A stretch of 64,000 nucleotides of DNA, taken from Aricia agestis (lineage: Eukaryota; Arthropoda; Insecta; Lepidoptera; Lycaenidae). The DNA is taken from positions 12,224,001-12,288,000 of the forward strand of contig NC_056420.1 in NCBI RefSeq assembly GCF_905147365.1, in the 5' to 3' direction. Positions 63,247 through 64,000 of this stretch are shown here, piece after piece; position 1 is the stretch's first letter; every line of letters starts with the position of its first letter. The position numbers were made by a program, and so were the translations under genes. A model generated the notes under the pieces. That model saw only the letters and a program-made list of their open reading frames with translations. It searched no databases and was not told where the DNA came from.

Positions 63247-64000
63247 TTGTTGAGACAAAGAGCACTAAGTATACTTATTTTATTTTTTTACTGGATCTGA
63301 ATATAAACAAAGCTGTTTAACCATCTCTATTAATTAATTTCTACCAACTTAATAGATTTTGTTATTATTTTGAAATATATTATAATATGAGTATCAAATC
63401 ATACTACAGCTCATTAAAATTTGTTCACTGCTATACAAAAACCTGCTTAAGCCACTATCCACAAAAAACAATTTCTATAACAATCAAAATACAAAATAAA
63501 TTGAATACTTCTTACAAGCCCAATAAAAGCTTCTTACATAGTAAATATAAGCGTCTGTAACGGCCAACGTTAACGGCGTCACGCGTTATAAACGCCGTTA
63601 TAACGACAGGATTAACGTGTGCCCCTAATTAGAAAACTTGTGACCCTGGGGCGTCACTTTTTCCTTAAATGGATACGGCTCAATCATTGAAGTTTATCGT
63701 TTTACTTTTGCATGAAAATGTTATGGTAACTTTTGATCCAATTTATATCATATACAGAGTGAATGATTATACTTGAAGATATATCTATGTAACATTATAA
63801 TATTAAAGTCTATTGTATAATTCTAGTACCCTAGTCCTTTTTGCACAGCATGTACAGATTTACATTCTTTTAATCTTTTAAGCTGATAAAATAATACATA
63901 GATTACGATGCAAGAAATATCTATAGCATAAAAAAGTACGGTTATTTTTTTAGTAGTCTATGGACTGTTCGCCCATATCCTTTTTTTTGTTATTTTATTA
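63247..64000. other. No gene seen
   Basis: AT-rich sequence after the minisatellite. A dyad-rich stretch around 63558-63605 (TAACGGCGTCACGCGTTATA, AACGCCGTTATAACG) is the only local structure, and may be a short MITE. Confidence 0.4.

Overview
This window looks like non-coding nuclear DNA from an insect, most likely a butterfly or moth (Lepidoptera). The evidence is the AT-rich base composition and dense interspersed repeats of types I recognise from lepidopteran genomes. These include TCTGTCTGTTACCTCTTCACGC-type repeats, AGCTGTCCCGG-type repeats, tRNA-headed SINEs and many short inverted-repeat elements (MITEs). The family identifications rest on memory and on repeated copies inside the window; no database search was possible. 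I see no intact host protein gene, no functional tRNA or rRNA gene, no CRISPR array and no bacterial signal. Most open frames longer than 60 codons fall inside repeats, on both strands, and read as chance frames.

Layout. Positions 1-9800 hold scattered MITEs (431, 3444, 7306, 8019), a 484-bp element flanked by TTAA (3971), a tRNA-headed SINE (5175) and several retroelement 3' ends. Positions 9800-21500 hold more of the same, including three copies of a SINE-like unit starting ACGTGGGAGAGCC, one of which sits inside another repeat at 13.7-14.3 kb, and a chimeric tRNA-headed SINE at 20.6-21.0 kb. Positions 21500-23900 are nearly repeat-free to my eye. Positions 23900-31100 are the most structured part: nested MITEs, a second TTAA element inserted in another repeat, a 121-bp tandem duplication abutting a hairpin with arms of about 173 bp, a tandemly duplicated retroelement body, and two near-identical elements of about 485 bp in direct orientation. 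Positions 31100-42700 contain a decayed Tc1-like transposase (33.5-34.1 kb, minus strand), two adjoining MITEs, a transposon fragment with an open frame at 38.8 kb, and a 128-bp (TA)n tract. Positions 42700-54600 carry further MITEs and SINEs. Positions 54600-64000 carry a GC-rich relic of a non-LTR retrotransposon ORF1 (55.0-55.6 kb), further SINEs, and a CpG-rich 21-bp minisatellite of nearly 1 kb (62.27-63.25 kb).

The recognisable coding sequences are all transposon remnants: a Tc1/mariner-type transposase, a non-LTR ORF1 C-terminal region, and possibly a Harbinger-type N-terminal fragment. No set of genes works together here. The window reads as intergenic or intronic sequence built up by repeated rounds of transposition.
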